Origin: NORP23 sp050302475
GTDB lineage: Bacteria > Pseudomonadota > Alphaproteobacteria > Rhodobacterales > Rhodobacteraceae
Reading direction: 5' to 3'
NCBI GenBank assembly: GCA_050302475.1
Contig: JBNLBF010000017.1
Span: forward strand, 1 to 64,000
Length of the DNA: 64,000 bases
Below the pieces are notes generated by a model, which saw only the letters and a program-made list of their open reading frames with translations, made no database searches and had not been told where the DNA came from. This document shows, piece after piece, positions 17,222-25,467 of this stretch. The position numbers and the translations under genes are program-made. Numbering within the stretch: position 1 is the stretch's first letter; each line of letters opens with the position of its first letter.

Positions 17222-17442
17222 TTCAGAGTTTTTTCAGGCTACCGCACAAGGACTGCCCGCGGGGCGCCTTGTTTGATGCAAAGGTGATGTCGAAAAAATC
17301 CACATCGCTCAAAATTGAGCGGTATCAGATACTGCGGGTGCAAACAAGAGGGAAAGTCAGAGTCTCAAGAGGTTTTCGTCAGGGCGATCGCAGTATCGAC
17401 CTGCGAGTTGGGCACTCAGACGTAAGCGGCGCCCTGCACCGG
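17158..17442. repeat. Diverged direct repeat, copy B
   Basis: Second copy of the regulator-leader repeat described at 15664-15948, about 1.5 kb away in the same orientation. It retains the regulator start codon and upstream region but not the gene body. Drift between copies (scattered substitutions and small indels) shows the duplication is not recent. Confidence 0.85.
17306..17321. promoter_or_regulatory. Palindrome upstream of the regulator remnant
   Basis: CGCTCAA-AA-TTGAGCG is a dyad with 7-bp arms, about 85 bp upstream of the remnant start codon. Copy A has the weaker CGCTCATTTTCGAGCA at 15815-15830. It is a candidate operator of the MarR-type regulator. Confidence 0.45.
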
Positions 17443-17599
17443 TGGCAGGCTTCGGTTGGTATTAATACGCACTCCAGATCCATAGTCCCTGTATGTTAAA
17501 AGTTCATAAATAAGCGACCTTTGTCAGTATATCGCAGGTTCATGGTCACTCAGGGCGTCGGTCAAAAGCGGGGGGCATAATGGATTCGCGTGACACGGC

Positions 17600-17715
17600 C
17601 ACATGACGCTTGGAGATCAATCACAATACGACCCTTGTAAACTAGAGATCGCGGCAACCTCTTGGGCAAGCTCGGGTATCGAGATGTCGGCTCCTGAACC
17701 AACATTAATATGACT
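17600..17715 (-). pseudogene. GDP-L-fucose synthase C-terminal scrap
   Basis: From 17715 the minus strand reads SHINVGSGADISIPELAQEV, then AAISS, matching SHINVGSGTDISILELAQKV of the intact fcl product at 5576-6535. After a one-base shift GRIVID matches GRIVTD. The rest of the gene is absent. It starts directly behind the NusG-like gene, so a second fcl-containing cluster arrangement once existed or the locus was rearranged. Confidence 0.7.
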
Positions 17716-17720
17716 CGCCC

Positions 17721-18263
17721 TCAGTGGTTAAGAATTTGCAACCTGTTGCCAGCACAATTTACGGTTACCGCGCGCCCCATCAGGTCCAGCAACAAACGCA
17801 CCCTCTCGCCGTCTGTGGTGTGTTCAACTTCAGCCAAAAAATCCTGAAAAGGTCCGGACAAAACTCGCACCTTATCTCCCGCTGAAAACTCTTGTGGGGG
17901 CAACAGTTTACCAGCATTGTCACAACGCTCCATCAACGACGACATCAAAATCTTGTGCACCTGGACCGGCGTATCTGCACGCATCACCAAGCCGGAGACA
18001 CCGAAAGTATTGTTGATAACCCGCCATTGCTTCACGTCGCGATCATAGCCGACAAAAATATATCCGGGGAAAGCCGGCCGCATAACGGTTTTTGTTGTCC
18101 GCCCATGGCGCACAGTCCGTTCCAGCATTGGCATGAACGTTTCGAATCCTTGATTTTGAAGATTGAAATTGGCTTGCGCAAAACGGTTCGGTTTCACCGT
18201 CGCCAAGAACCAGGCGAAACCATCCCCGTAGGCAGTATCATTGTTTTTTAGGTTGTGACGCAT
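17721..18263 (-). CDS. NusG/RfaH-like transcription antiterminator
   Basis: A 180-residue NusG-family protein. The N-terminal NGN domain reads FAWFLATVKPNRFAQANFNL, FMPMLERTVRHGR and PAFPGYIFVGYD. The C-terminal KOW domain has AGDKVRVLSGPFQDFLAEVE. It is a specialised paralogue, as often found at the head of capsule or EPS operons, expected to keep polymerase processive through the long downstream glycan operon. A good promoter lies 30-55 bp upstream. I could not find a classical ops/JUMPstart sequence near it. Confidence 0.88.
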   Translation of the reverse strand: MRHNLKNNDTAYGDGFAWFLATVKPNRFAQANFNLQNQGFETFMPMLERTVRHGRTTKTVMRPAFPGYIFVGYDRDVKQWRVINNTFGVSGLVMRADTPVQVHKILMSSLMERCDNAGKLLPPQEFSAGDKVRVLSGPFQDFLAEVEHTTDGERVRLLLDLMGRAVTVNCAGNRLQILNH

Positions 18264-18762
18264 TGTTGCACCCGCAGTTTCAAGAAACGGTATAAATCTG
18301 GACTAAACTTTTTGGTCAAAAGAAATGCCGCGGTAAAACCAGATAGAATCCGAGGCTAAGGCACCGGTATGAAACTTGGTGCAAATGTTATACCCGCGCG
18401 CAAACAAAGCCGTCACATATCCGATGGTGGCGTTTGGTAAAAAGGAATAGTCAGCTATCATGGCCAGTGCCTGTTCGCAGTAATATTAGGTTAGAAAAAT
18501 AATAATGGTTACAATTGGTTGCAGAAATATAAATACTTTTATCGGTAGTTGGATTCAATAATTAACAACCTATAGGTGAAATATAGCCTATGCATCACCC
18601 AAAACTGGCGTAATGTCATGGTTGTAAACGATTAATCGGGATCACCTTTTGCCTGTGCGAGTGTTTCCCGTAACTTCACCCGAAAATTATCTCAAATATT
18701 CCTGACATTTCAACATGTTGATTCGGCAGATTTCATCGACTTTAACAGTCGAAACGTGCCCA
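18264..18762. other. About 500-bp AT-rich intergenic region
   Basis: No coding sequence recognised. It contains the nusG-like promoter at its left end; from 18470 to 18720 it is AT-rich. No hairpin terminator was found for the exported-protein gene that ends at 18763. Confidence 0.5.
18291..18319 (-). promoter_or_regulatory. Sigma-70-type promoter of the nusG-like gene
   Basis: On the minus strand TTGACC (18319-18314) and TTTATA (18296-18291) are separated by exactly 17 bp. Transcription would start about 20 bp before the ATG at 18263, giving a very short leader that contains CTGCGGGTGCAA. Confidence 0.55.
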
Positions 18763-19344
18763 TTAAAAACTGACATCAATGCTATAAGTCGGGAGCCACC
18801 TATCGGATCCAACCGGGTTAAACATCCCGATAGTGAACCGGATGTTTTCGACAAATGCCGGGGTGTATTTTTGTGATAGTGGAATCCTGAAACCGACATC
18901 CTGCGCCAGTCCACGATTGTAGCCATCGGTTGTGTTATATACGTTCACGAGGCTGCCAATGATTTCAAAATCATTACCCAACTTGAGGGTAAACAACAAT
19001 TGCGGAAAGTAAGCGTCCGTGACCCCTAACCGATGGCGTGCGCCTGCGGCGGTCGACAGGTCCAGATAGTTGTTGCTATAAAAATTGTACATCAAACCGT
19101 AGTAGATTTGATTAACTCCCCCCGCCTCATGCGACGTATAACCGTGAAAATCCAGATTATGCGTCAAGCCATAGCCCCAGACGATATAGCTTTGACCATT
19201 TTCGATGGCGTCGCCCGGGTTTAAGGTGAAATCAATATCCCAGTTACCTTTTCCCACTGGCGTACCATTGTCATAGCCGCCCGATGCAATCGCTGTCGAG
19301 CACGCAAAAGAAAATATCGCGATGGTGAGATAAATCAGTTTCAT
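18763..19344 (-). CDS. Exported protein of unknown function, probable outer-membrane barrel
   Basis: A 193-residue protein with a clear signal peptide (MKLIYLTIAIFSFACSTAIA, cleavage near ASG). The mature part is rich in aromatic and alternating residues (YIVWGYGLTHNLDFHGYTS, IYYGLMYNFYSNNYLDL) and ends in phenylalanine (YSIDVSF), the pattern of an outer-membrane beta-barrel. Start chosen at the ATG at 19344, with GAGGCG just upstream; a TTG five codons earlier is less likely. It is divergent from the other exported protein at 19474. I do not recognise the family; its place suggests a role in polysaccharide export or attachment. Confidence 0.7.
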   Translation of the reverse strand: MKLIYLTIAIFSFACSTAIASGGYDNGTPVGKGNWDIDFTLNPGDAIENGQSYIVWGYGLTHNLDFHGYTSHEAGGVNQIYYGLMYNFYSNNYLDLSTAAGARHRLGVTDAYFPQLLFTLKLGNDFEIIGSLVNVYNTTDGYNRGLAQDVGFRIPLSQKYTPAFVENIRFTIGMFNPVGSDRWLPTYSIDVSF

Positions 19345-19473
19345 TGTGAAACGCCTCAAACTTTCATAAACTTTATTGGCATTAGAGTCATTTATTCAAA
19401 TATATTCGAGTGTTGTGAGTGATATACTAACATTTTCACGATTAAAAATACACGCTATTCCAAACGAGGCGGA

Positions 19474-20907
19474 ATGAAGAAATTGATCGCGACAATCGCC
19501 ATATTGCTGGCGGGAACACCGGCGTTAGCCGAACGCCCTTCACTCGATTTTCGTTTGGGATTGGACTATCTTGGATCGGATCAATCAGACATCAACGCGC
19601 TAAACGGACTGTCGGTATTCTATGTCAGCCGGCAGGGTTTTTACGCTGGTCCCAGTCTTTACTCCGCTGCTCTCGGGACCGGAGGCGGCTTTTTTGTTGG
19701 CGGTTGGGAGGTTGGAAAACGCACCGCCCTGACCGATGCGCTCTATTGGGACGTCAGCTTTTTTGTCGGTGGCGGCGGTGGTGCAACTCAGGTGACCGGG
19801 GATGGTCTGATGCTACGCCCTCAAGTCCATCTGGGATATGATTTTGGCGACTATCGGATTGGCATTGGGGTATCTGGGATATCGGTGTCGGGGTCCGAGA
19901 TTTCGACGCCCGCTTTCTCGCTTTCGCTGACGCGTCCGCTAAATTTGGAACTCGAATCCGGCCATCCTGAAACTGGCACACTTGTCGGAGCGACGAAAAT
20001 ATTGGCGCTGACGCCTCTGGTCCGAAATTATTTTCCCATTAGCAGCGCCAAAACTAACGGCGAGGCTTTGCAACCGATGCATCTGCTTGGCGCAGAGCTG
20101 ACATTCGGCCAGCAATCGGATCGCGAAACATTTATTCAAGCCAGCGGCGTGGTTTATGGCGATGCAGAGGGGTACGCGGATTGGGTGCTTGGACAACGGT
20201 ACTTCTGGGTACTGACGCCATTCAAATTCTATACGGATGCGGGAGCGGGCATTGGTGGTGGTGGCGCAGTCAACACGGGTGGCGGTTTAATCGTTGCGGC
20301 CAATATTGGCGCTCAGATCGACGTGAGTGATTGGTTGGTGCTCGGGGTTGGCGTGGGCGCGATTTCCGCGCTCAACGGCGATTTCTATGCCATTACGCCG
20401 ACGCTGAAAGCCTCGCTAGTCTTTGGGTCCGGAAACACCGCAACCCCTTCGGCAGTACGCTGGCAGCTTGGCACGGGCGTGACGCAGCTGCTGACGACCT
20501 CAGATTTTCGCAAGCCAGGCGTTACGGGTACTGGTTCTCCAGCGCTGATTTACGCTGATCTTGATGTGTTTCTGACCAACGACCTTTACCTGACAGGTCA
20601 TGCCTACACCGCAGCCACCGGTGACGCTGGGGGGTTCCAGATTGGTCTCGTCGGTCTGGGGTATACTTTGCCGCTCACCGACAAACTGTCCCTTTCAGCT
20701 GAATTCCTTCTGGGGTCGGCAGCGGGGGCCGGGATCAATGCGCAAGGGGGACTGGTCGGAGGTGCCAAAATCGAAGCTGACTATCACCTGAATGACTCCG
20801 TCAGCCTATCCTTTGGTTTGGGTCAAATACAAACTCTGCAAGGCGGTGGTATGCACCCTGCTGCCGTTAGTCTGGGTCTAAAATTTCCGATTACGACCTG
20901 GCACTAG
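19474..20907 (+). CDS. Exported glycine-rich protein with three internal repeats
   Basis: A 477-residue secreted protein (signal peptide MKKLIATIAILLAGTPALA). Three units are visible, roughly residues 25-154, 202-318 and 329-472. Each has a Gly-rich run followed by a matching block, for example GGGGGATQVTGDGLMLRP, IGGGGAVNTGGGLIVAAN and SAAGAGINAQGGLVGGAK. Each unit then has an aspartate-containing turn and a GxGxI strand (GIGVSGISVS, GVGVGAISAL, GLGQIQTLQG), closing with a hydrophobic strand (SLSLTRP, KASLVF, SLGLKFP). This suggests triplicated beta-barrel or beta-sandwich modules. It is the only plus-strand gene inside the EPS locus and ends 18 bp from the wzc stop. Family not recognised. 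Confidence 0.75.
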   Translation: MKKLIATIAILLAGTPALAERPSLDFRLGLDYLGSDQSDINALNGLSVFYVSRQGFYAGPSLYSAALGTGGGFFVGGWEVGKRTALTDALYWDVSFFVGGGGGATQVTGDGLMLRPQVHLGYDFGDYRIGIGVSGISVSGSEISTPAFSLSLTRPLNLELESGHPETGTLVGATKILALTPLVRNYFPISSAKTNGEALQPMHLLGAELTFGQQSDRETFIQASGVVYGDAEGYADWVLGQRYFWVLTPFKFYTDAGAGIGGGGAVNTGGGLIVAANIGAQIDVSDWLVLGVGVGAISALNGDFYAITPTLKASLVFGSGNTATPSAVRWQLGTGVTQLLTTSDFRKPGVTGTGSPALIYADLDVFLTNDLYLTGHAYTAATGDAGGFQIGLVGLGYTLPLTDKLSLSAEFLLGSAAGAGINAQGGLVGGAKIEADYHLNDSVSLSFGLGQIQTLQGGGMHPAAVSLGLKFPITTWH

Positions 20908-20925
20908 CGAGCCGAAATTACCGCG

Positions 20926-23106
20926 CTACTCATCGCGAGTTTTGTAGCTGTATTGGTAACTGACCTGACCCGCTTTCTGAGCTGATTTAACATCATAGTC
21001 GTTCAAAACAGCCCCAGCGACTTTCAGATCATTGTTCTCCAGAACCTTTTGAGACGCTACAATTTCCTCCTTAGTGGTCTGCCCGTAGCGGGTGACCATC
21101 AGGATCATACCTGCATATTTTCCGACAATCGTTGGATCAGTAACCGCTAGGATCGGCGGAGTATCAAGAATTGTAAGATCGAACCTGTTGTCGAGACTTT
21201 CCATAAGGGCATTGAACTGCCGGCTCATCAACAATTCAGAGGGGTTTGGCGGATATTTCCCCGTTGGAATAAAGTGCAACCCCGTGTCTTCGTCCCGAAT
21301 TATCACATCATCTATTTGTGCCTCTCCAGCCAATACATCTGTAATCCCGGGCGAATGTTTCTCCAGCGAAAAGAATCGGCGCAGGTATCCGCGGCGCAAA
21401 TCCAAATCTATCAAACAGACATTTTGACCCGACTGCGCGATTACTGTTGCCAGATTGACGCTGACAAAACTTTTGCCGTCTTTGGGGCGCGAGCTGGTGA
21501 TCATAATGAGCGAGGATTTTGCGTCCAACATGCCGAAATGCAAACTGGTGCGAAGGCTACGCAATGCCTCGATCGCCAAATTGGTTGGTGATTTCTTGGC
21601 AAGTATCGAGATGTCGCCCTTTCTCGAGCCATTATTTCCAAACTCGCCATTTCCAACTCTGGAAATTGTGGCGTAGACAGGTATCCCTGTATCCTCGATT
21701 TCATCCGGCGTTCGAACTCCGCGCTTTATGTAGGAGCTTAACAGAACATACGCCATTGATAGCACAAGCCCGAGAAATCCGGCGAGAATGACAACTAGTT
21801 TCTTGTTGGGCTCAACAGGCTTCGGAAGAGCTAGCGCAGTATCAATAATGCGGATGCTCCCAAGTGTTCCTGCTTTGATTACATTTAATTCCTGAGACCG
21901 GTTCAATAGTTGCAGATACACCTGTCGGGCAACTTCCAGATCCTCGGACAGGTGCAACATCTCTTGCTGCGTTTCGGGTAAATTAACAATTTTACTTCGG
22001 ATATCATCCAGTTGGGACGTCAATTCACGGCGGCTATCAAGCAGTGTTTGGTAAAGAGGATGGTTCTGAGTGAACCGTTTTTGCAGTTCTTGTTCTTCCA
22101 GAATGAGCGCGTTTAGCTGCCCCTCGATCTCGACGGCCTGTTCCAGCAACGACTGAGTTTCAAAGCTCAAGTCCACCGAATCTTGCGATGATTTGAACGC
22201 ATTGAGCGCGTCCTCTGCTGCCTGCACTTGCTCTTGGGCTTGGGGCAATTGCTCGCGAATAAATTCCAGACTGTTTTCGGCTTCTGCGGCGCTTCGCAAC
22301 AAGTTTTGAGATTGATAAACCAGCGTAATCTGGTTCAGGATTTCCGTAACTTGATCACGGTCCGATCCTCGGAATTCCAATTGCAAAATTGATGAATTCT
22401 TACCACGTTCGCTGATACTCAGATTTTTACGCAGGTTGTCTGCCGCAATCACCGGGGCAATCTTAGTCAGTTCGAATTCACGCCCAGCGATGCCCACCAA
22501 CTCGTCGACAAGTAAGGTAAAATCAGATTCGGAATCCCGCAATATTTCCCCAACCTGTCCGTCCAGTAGTTGCCCGTCGACATCAACCTGAAACGCATTA
22601 TTTCCCATAGAAGTCAGGGTAATAGACTCACCAATCAAATTTTCCGGTACCTCCAGCAACGCCAGAGAAATCACCTCGTCATGCCAAGCGTAACCGGACA
22701 AGAAATCCCATTTCGGATCAGGTAGATTGTATCGCGATAAAAAATTCCCGACAATCGGCAGCCGCCTTGGTGTGGCAATCTGATCAAGACGCAGATTTTC
22801 AACCACATCCACCAGAATCATTCTTGATCGAATTATCTCTACTTCGGTGACGGATTGAGGTGCCTCCGAAAATAAGCCCGACAGGTCGTCTGAAAGGGCT
22901 AACCCACCGCCAGATTTTTCTTCGAGCTGAACCAGCGCATCCGCGCGATATATCGGCGTTTGCAGCAACGCAAAAATAACGCCGATAATTAGCGCTAAAA
23001 CTGTAACAAATATGATCAGATATTTTCGGCGCCAAAAAATAGCGAACAGTTGCACCAAATCTATTTCGTCGTCATGGTCCATGCCATTTTTTGAAGAGTC
23101 AGTCAT
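20926..23106 (-). CDS. wzc: Wzc-like polysaccharide co-polymerase with BY-kinase
   Basis: A 726-residue inner-membrane protein controlling chain length and export. The N-terminal Wzz domain starts after a first membrane helix (YLIIFVTVLALIIGVIFALL), followed by a long periplasmic coiled-coil region (EQLPQAQEQVQAAEDAL). The second helix is near residue 450. The cytoplasmic tyrosine kinase has Walker A at about 540 (SSRPKDGKSFVSVN), Walker A' (VCLIDLDLRRG) and Walker B (LTILDTPPIL). The tail has closely spaced tyrosines (YQYSYK) for autophosphorylation. Its start overlaps wzb by 8 bp, giving the wza-wzb-wzc order. Confidence 0.93.
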   Translation of the reverse strand: MTDSSKNGMDHDDEIDLVQLFAIFWRRKYLIIFVTVLALIIGVIFALLQTPIYRADALVQLEEKSGGGLALSDDLSGLFSEAPQSVTEVEIIRSRMILVDVVENLRLDQIATPRRLPIVGNFLSRYNLPDPKWDFLSGYAWHDEVISLALLEVPENLIGESITLTSMGNNAFQVDVDGQLLDGQVGEILRDSESDFTLLVDELVGIAGREFELTKIAPVIAADNLRKNLSISERGKNSSILQLEFRGSDRDQVTEILNQITLVYQSQNLLRSAAEAENSLEFIREQLPQAQEQVQAAEDALNAFKSSQDSVDLSFETQSLLEQAVEIEGQLNALILEEQELQKRFTQNHPLYQTLLDSRRELTSQLDDIRSKIVNLPETQQEMLHLSEDLEVARQVYLQLLNRSQELNVIKAGTLGSIRIIDTALALPKPVEPNKKLVVILAGFLGLVLSMAYVLLSSYIKRGVRTPDEIEDTGIPVYATISRVGNGEFGNNGSRKGDISILAKKSPTNLAIEALRSLRTSLHFGMLDAKSSLIMITSSRPKDGKSFVSVNLATVIAQSGQNVCLIDLDLRRGYLRRFFSLEKHSPGITDVLAGEAQIDDVIIRDEDTGLHFIPTGKYPPNPSELLMSRQFNALMESLDNRFDLTILDTPPILAVTDPTIVGKYAGMILMVTRYGQTTKEEIVASQKVLENNDLKVAGAVLNDYDVKSAQKAGQVSYQYSYKTRDE

Positions 23107-23545
23107 TCCGATTGCCCTTCAGCTTCGCCACCCAGCCAGCACTTGCATCACGTAATTGGTCAAAAACCATGGCTTGAAACTCACTGCTTCGTTGATAGGG
23201 ATCCGCGATGTCGCTTTGGTCCATCCACTGTCCGAAAAGCATGGCTTTGCCGCTTGTTTCTGGGGCAAGCTGCTTGATAACTCTCAAATGCCCACGCTCC
23301 ATCCCCAAAATTAGATCGAAATCCGCTGCCATTTTACCATCGAACTGACGGGCAATATGACTGTCAAGATTGACGCCATTCGCCATGGCGATTTCGGCAA
23401 AATCTTTGTCCGCCTCACGGCCAATAAGCGCTGAAATACCTGCGGATTCGACCAAAAGATCAGGGCATCCAGCAGCTAACAATCGTTCCCCAACTGGTGA
23501 ACGGCAAATGTTACCAACACAAACAACGAGTATGGATGCAATCAT
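23099..23545 (-). CDS. wzb: Low-molecular-weight protein tyrosine phosphatase (Wzb-like)
   Basis: A 148-residue phosphatase with the P-loop VVCVGNICRSP near residue 7 (Cys-x5-Arg) and the general-acid aspartate in ADPYQRSS near residue 115. Normal length for the family. It should dephosphorylate the tyrosine cluster of the adjacent Wzc-like kinase, cycling the polymerisation/export machine. Its ATG overlaps the wza TGA (ATGA) and its end overlaps wzc, so the three proteins are translationally coupled. Confidence 0.93.
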   Translation of the reverse strand: MIASILVVCVGNICRSPVGERLLAAGCPDLLVESAGISALIGREADKDFAEIAMANGVNLDSHIARQFDGKMAADFDLILGMERGHLRVIKQLAPETSGKAMLFGQWMDQSDIADPYQRSSEFQAMVFDQLRDASAGWVAKLKGNRND

Positions 23546-24642
23546 TCTAGATCATTTCCGATTTCGACCACACTGCCAACGGCCAGGATTGATGGGATCA
23601 AGCTGTTCACCACAGCATTCCATCTGGCCGCCGGGTCAGTCACTACATAAACGACATCCTTCGGATGTAGGGCAAACTCCGTGGCCAGAACAAACGCTAG
23701 CGGCGTTGTGGCATCCAGTTGAAAAACATCAAAGCCGGTGTTGGTTGGGTTGCTACGGAACACGAAAACGCCTCGCGAGTCTGCGCTTTCTTCGACCAGA
23801 CCGCCGCGTTCTGCGATCGCTTCGGTCAATGTCGTGCCATCAGCGCCAAGGTCGACAAGCCCGGGATTTTCGATCTGTCCCAATATGTAAGCGAAATTTT
23901 CGCGAAACAGCGGGACGTTTACGATATCCCCACCATGCAGCACAGGATTATTGCCCGCGCGGCCATCGTCCAAAAACGCGCGCAAATTCACATAATATGT
24001 CTGCCCGCTCCGCCGGATTGTGACATGCCGTCCATCCACATCTTCGCGCAACCCGCCCGCCGCATTGATCGCTTCGATTAATGTCAGCGGTATGTTGGAA
24101 ATGCCCAAGGTGGTGGGCGTTGCAACCCCACCGGTCACAACGACTTTCTGCGAATTAAAGGCGGCAACTTTGACCTCGATCTGCGGGTCGGGGATGTATT
24201 CGGCCAGTCGCTCGGTAAGTTCATTTTGAATATCCCCAACCGACCGGCCCGCTGCTTTCAGGTTGCCAATATAGGGGTAAAATATTTCTCCGTTAGCATT
24301 GACAGAACTGCCGGATTCGATCTGGCTCCGATCGGGACCAGCCGGAAGTGTAAGTTCAGGGTGATCCCAAACCGTTATGCTCAACACGTCACCAATCCCG
24401 ACGAGATACAGCCAATCATTCGGGGTTACCGGCAATTGGGGATCCGGGTGCCACACACGTTTCTGATCACGATATGACCCGATATTTTGCGGGGTGATCT
24501 GAATAATGTTAACACTGGTATTGTGCAGCTCCGCCTGGTCAACATCAGTCACTGGGAAGTCTGTCCTCGACGTCGTTGTACAGCTTGCCAGGAAAGACAC
24601 CACAGCAGTCAACAACAACCAATTTGCAAATTTTACCGCCAT
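23542..24642 (-). CDS. wza: Outer-membrane polysaccharide export lipoprotein (Wza-like)
   Basis: A 366-residue lipoprotein; the lipobox is LASC at about residue 21. The poly-export domain is clear (YLVGIGDVLSITVWDHPELT, GEIFYPYIGNLKAAGRSVGD), followed by SLBB-type repeats (KVVVTGGVATPTTLGI and AYILGQIENPGLVDLG). It would form the octameric outer-membrane channel for the exopolysaccharide and dock on Wzc. The spacing to uppS upstream is about 95 bp, enough for an internal promoter. Confidence 0.93.
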   Translation of the reverse strand: MAVKFANWLLLTAVVSFLASCTTTSRTDFPVTDVDQAELHNTSVNIIQITPQNIGSYRDQKRVWHPDPQLPVTPNDWLYLVGIGDVLSITVWDHPELTLPAGPDRSQIESGSSVNANGEIFYPYIGNLKAAGRSVGDIQNELTERLAEYIPDPQIEVKVAAFNSQKVVVTGGVATPTTLGISNIPLTLIEAINAAGGLREDVDGRHVTIRRSGQTYYVNLRAFLDDGRAGNNPVLHGGDIVNVPLFRENFAYILGQIENPGLVDLGADGTTLTEAIAERGGLVEESADSRGVFVFRSNPTNTGFDVFQLDATTPLAFVLATEFALHPKDVVYVVTDPAARWNAVVNSLIPSILAVGSVVEIGNDLE

Positions 24643-24736
24643 TCAGGTGTTCGTCCTATTTATTCTTGCTTGGGCACAGATTCGCTGCCCAAAATAACAC
24701 CTATTGGGGCTTACCTGAGTAGTTTTGGTAAATTTA

Positions 24737-25459
24737 CTATGGGTTTGGCACACTAATTTGTTCGGTCTGTTCTGGTAACGCTCCAAATTGTCTCGTCCGG
24801 GCACGATAAGAGTCGAGGGTATTGGCAAATACAGTTTTCGTAAATTCAGGCCATGGACGCTTAAGGAACTTAAACTCCGAATAGGCGCACTGCCACATCA
24901 TGAAATTCGATAACCGAAGTTCACCGGCAGTACGGATAATCAAATCCGGATCCGATTGGCCTGACGTATCCAGATGATCGGATATTGTGTCCTCGTCTAT
25001 TGTGTCCAGATTGAGCGTGCCGTTTTGTGCTTTTCCCACAATTTTTTGACAAGCGCGCACCAATTCATCACGGCCGCCATAATTTATCGCAACGTTCAGG
25101 TTCAACGTGGCGTTGTCTTTGGTAAGTTCCACCACACCATCCATTTGTTGTCGAATGTCGGCGGCCAAAGGTGTCGGATCACCAATAAACCGGACCCGAA
25201 CCCCGTTTTTGTGTAACTCGGCTTTTTTGTTGTGCAAATACCACCGAAAAATTTTCATCAGCGACTCGACCTCATGGGCGGATCGTTTCCAGTTTTCGGT
25301 GGAAAACGCATATAGCGTCAACGTATCTACGCTAAATTCAGGACAGGAGCGGACAATCTCGGAGACGCGGCTGACACCTCGCATATGGCCAACCCGTCGT
25401 GGGAGTCCTCGTCTCTCTGCCCAGCGACCGTTTCCGTCCATGATGATTCCGACATGCAT
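24737..25459 (-). CDS. uppS: Isoprenyl (undecaprenyl diphosphate) synthase
   Basis: A 240-residue cis-prenyltransferase. It begins almost directly with the catalytic block (GIIMDGNGRWAERRG, aspartate at residue 8) and carries YAFSTENWKRS, NYGGRDELV and the late RTAGELRLSNF/QCAYSEF motifs. AGGAAA precedes the ATG at a good distance. It makes the C55 lipid carrier on which repeat units are built. Finding it 8 bp behind the WecA-like transferase, inside an EPS locus, suggests a dedicated paralogue raising carrier supply; the usual housekeeping copy sits beside cdsA and dxr, which are absent here. Confidence 0.93.
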   Translation of the reverse strand: MHVGIIMDGNGRWAERRGLPRRVGHMRGVSRVSEIVRSCPEFSVDTLTLYAFSTENWKRSAHEVESLMKIFRWYLHNKKAELHKNGVRVRFIGDPTPLAADIRQQMDGVVELTKDNATLNLNVAINYGGRDELVRACQKIVGKAQNGTLNLDTIDEDTISDHLDTSGQSDPDLIIRTAGELRLSNFMMWQCAYSEFKFLKRPWPEFTKTVFANTLDSYRARTRQFGALPEQTEQISVPNP

Positions 25460-25467
25460 ATTGTTTC

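Noticed and set aside
18264..18762. ops/JUMPstart element for the RfaH-like protein
   Set aside because: Looked for GGCGGTAGC-type sequence on both strands near the NusG-like gene and did not find a convincing match.
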